Assembly: GCF_004792665.1 (NCBI RefSeq)
Contig: NZ_SRZX01000001.1
Span: forward strand, 806,001 to 870,000
Source of the DNA: Marinobacter orientalis
GTDB taxonomy: Bacteria; Pseudomonadota; Gammaproteobacteria; Pseudomonadales; Oleiphilaceae
Length of the DNA stretch: 64,000 nt
Direction: 5' to 3'
Shown here: one piece after another, positions 63,039 through 64,000 of the stretch
Position numbering within the stretch: the first letter of the stretch is position 1
How the letters are laid out: each line of letters starts with the position of its first letter
Translations under genes and position numbers: made by a program
Notes under the pieces: generated by a model
Seen by the model: the letters and a program-made list of their open reading frames with translations, nothing else
What the model was told of the DNA's origin: nothing
Databases searched by the model: none

Positions 63039-64000
63039 TTAAAAGCCTCTGGGCACTGTTTGCGCCTCTACAAACTCGAACAGCCCTTCCAGGCCGCCTT
63101 CGCGGCCGATGCCGGAGGCCTTCATGCCACCGAAAGGCGCTTCCGGTGTGGGCCCTGTGCCGGTGTTCCAGCCGCAGTGGCCGAAGCGCAGGCCTGCGGC
63201 AACACGCTGGGCTCGTTCGGCATCGCCGGTGAAAACGTAAGACGCCAGACCGAATTCGGTGTCATTACCGGCTTCGATGACTTCCTCTTCGCTGCGGAAC
63301 AGGGCCATGGGCACCAGTGGACCAAAGGTTTCTTCGCGATAACACTCCATATCCCGGTTCACACCGGTGATCACTGTCGGCGGGAAGAAAAGGCCGTCGC
63401 CAAGTTCTTTCGGTTGCTTGCCGGCAACCAGACCAGCGCCTTTCTCCAGTGCATCTTCAAGGTGGCGTCTGACTTTGTCGAAGCCGGCCTTGTTGATCAG
63501 TGGACCGAGGTCCACATCGCCGTTGATGCCGTCACCCACTGTCATCCTGTTCACTCGCTCGGCAAGTTTCTCACCAAAAGCATCGGCCACTTTCTCATGA
63601 ACAAAGATCCGGTTGGCGCAGACACATGTCTGGCCGCCGCCACGGAACTTGTTGGCAATGAGGTTATCGGCAGCCGCGTCCAGGTCGGCGTCGTCGAAAA
63701 CAATGAACGGTGCGTTACCACCCAGTTCCAGGGCCAGTTTCTTGACCTGGTCGGCAGTGTCCAGGATCAGCTTGCGGCCCACTTCTGTGGAGCCGGTAAA
63801 GCTGAGCATGGGGACATCAGGGCTTTCGCACAGTACCTTGCCGATTACGCTGGCCTTGCCCATCACCAGGTTGACCATGCCATCGGGAATATCGGTGTGC
63901 TTGTCCATCAGGGTGAACAGAGCAATCATCGTCAGCGGTGTTTCGCTGGCCGGCTTGATCACTGAGGGGCAGCCTGCCGCCAGGGCCGCAGACAGCTTCT
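63039..64000 (-). CDS. gabD: Succinate-semialdehyde dehydrogenase (GabD type), 5' end outside the window
   Basis: The last 320 codons of an NAD(P) aldehyde dehydrogenase; the frame is open to the window end. Present are the general-base region LELGGNAPFIV, the catalytic Cys in GQTCVCANRIFV, the pattern of succinate-semialdehyde dehydrogenases, the cofactor-fold EETFGPLVP and the C-terminal PFGGMKASGIGREGG. GabD oxidises succinate semialdehyde to succinate in GABA breakdown. Close relatives act on glutarate semialdehyde, so the substrate is probable rather than certain. About 160 residues are missing. Confidence 0.87.
   Translation of the reverse strand, partial: KLSAALAAGCPSVIKPASETPLTMIALFTLMDKHTDIPDGMVNLVMGKASVIGKVLCESPDVPMLSFTGSTEVGRKLILDTADQVKKLALELGGNAPFIVFDDADLDAAADNLIANKFRGGGQTCVCANRIFVHEKVADAFGEKLAERVNRMTVGDGINGDVDLGPLINKAGFDKVRRHLEDALEKGAGLVAGKQPKELGDGLFFPPTVITGVNRDMECYREETFGPLVPMALFRSEEEVIEAGNDTEFGLASYVFTGDAERAQRVAAGLRFGHCGWNTGTGPTPEAPFGGMKASGIGREGGLEGLFEFVEAQTVPRGF

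Noticed and set aside
1..64000. tRNA, rRNA and CRISPR
   Set aside because: Reading the intergenic regions on both strands showed no tRNA-like cloverleaf with a CCA end, no rRNA and no regularly spaced direct repeats.

Overview
The window looks like chromosome of a GC-rich marine gammaproteobacterium, most like Marinobacter. This is an inference from gene content and protein style (ubiC-ubiA-phoB-phoR order as in pseudomonads, a large FadE, RapA, an aldehyde dehydrogenase/GMC oxidoreductase pair, ArsJ-type arsenic genes); no rRNA or tRNA gene is present to fix it. Nearly all of the sequence is coding, and I see no transposase, integrase, phage gene or CRISPR array.

Layout. 1-4322: purine salvage (hpt), the first two ubiquinone genes (ubiC, ubiA) and the phosphate two-component system phoB-phoR behind a Pho box. 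4463-9000: a lytic transglycosylase, a membrane hydrolase, rsuA, a one-domain asparaginase homologue and a PBP7-type endopeptidase. 9029-21850: ilvD, a membrane-anchored glutaredoxin-like protein, a divergent phosphoketolase homologue, a P-type ATPase, alanine dehydrogenase with a GST, an exported dienelactone hydrolase, plsC, a cold-shock gene and crcB. 22027-32551: a LysR regulator divergent from mmsA plus a GMC oxidoreductase, then fadE, rapA and cysZ. 33050-33526 is the only gene-free stretch over 300 bases. It holds a CsrB/RsmZ-type small RNA with 17 GGA motifs, a strong terminator and an upstream GacA-type box. 33527-38885: a protein methyltransferase, mnmH, mscS, a YbaK-type deacylase, a UbiH-family hydroxylase and a HIT protein. 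39075-44588: pstS-pstC-pstA-pstB-phoU on the minus strand with a textbook Pho box. 44786-52014: a thioesterase, then on the minus strand a thiolase, a zinc-type CDF transporter, a single-chain pyruvate:ferredoxin oxidoreductase and a dihydroorotate-dehydrogenase-like flavoprotein.

52111-60474 is an arsenic island with two divergent arms. The minus arm encodes an ArsC-ArsR fusion, a GAPDH and ArsJ; the plus arm encodes the ACR3 arsenite pump, the periplasmic arsenite oxidase AioBA and a CorA-type channel two bases after aioA. A 26-bp dyad sits at the divergent promoter. Together these genes could oxidise arsenite in the periplasm, reduce arsenate in the cytoplasm, pump arsenite out, and export arsenate as 1-arseno-3-phosphoglycerate. 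The PhoB-controlled Pst system elsewhere in the window is the likely route for arsenate entry. The window ends with uvrD, bracketed by copies of a 31-bp palindromic repeat, and a truncated gabD-type aldehyde dehydrogenase.

The least expected pattern is a pair of cloverleaf repeats (21880-21989 and 38934-39024). Each shows two hairpins with GGGA loops; the second loop nearly matches the CsrA/RsmA consensus. Both are oriented so that the mRNA of the gene upstream would carry them. With the CsrB-like RNA they suggest a dispersed CsrA-binding layer in this genome.
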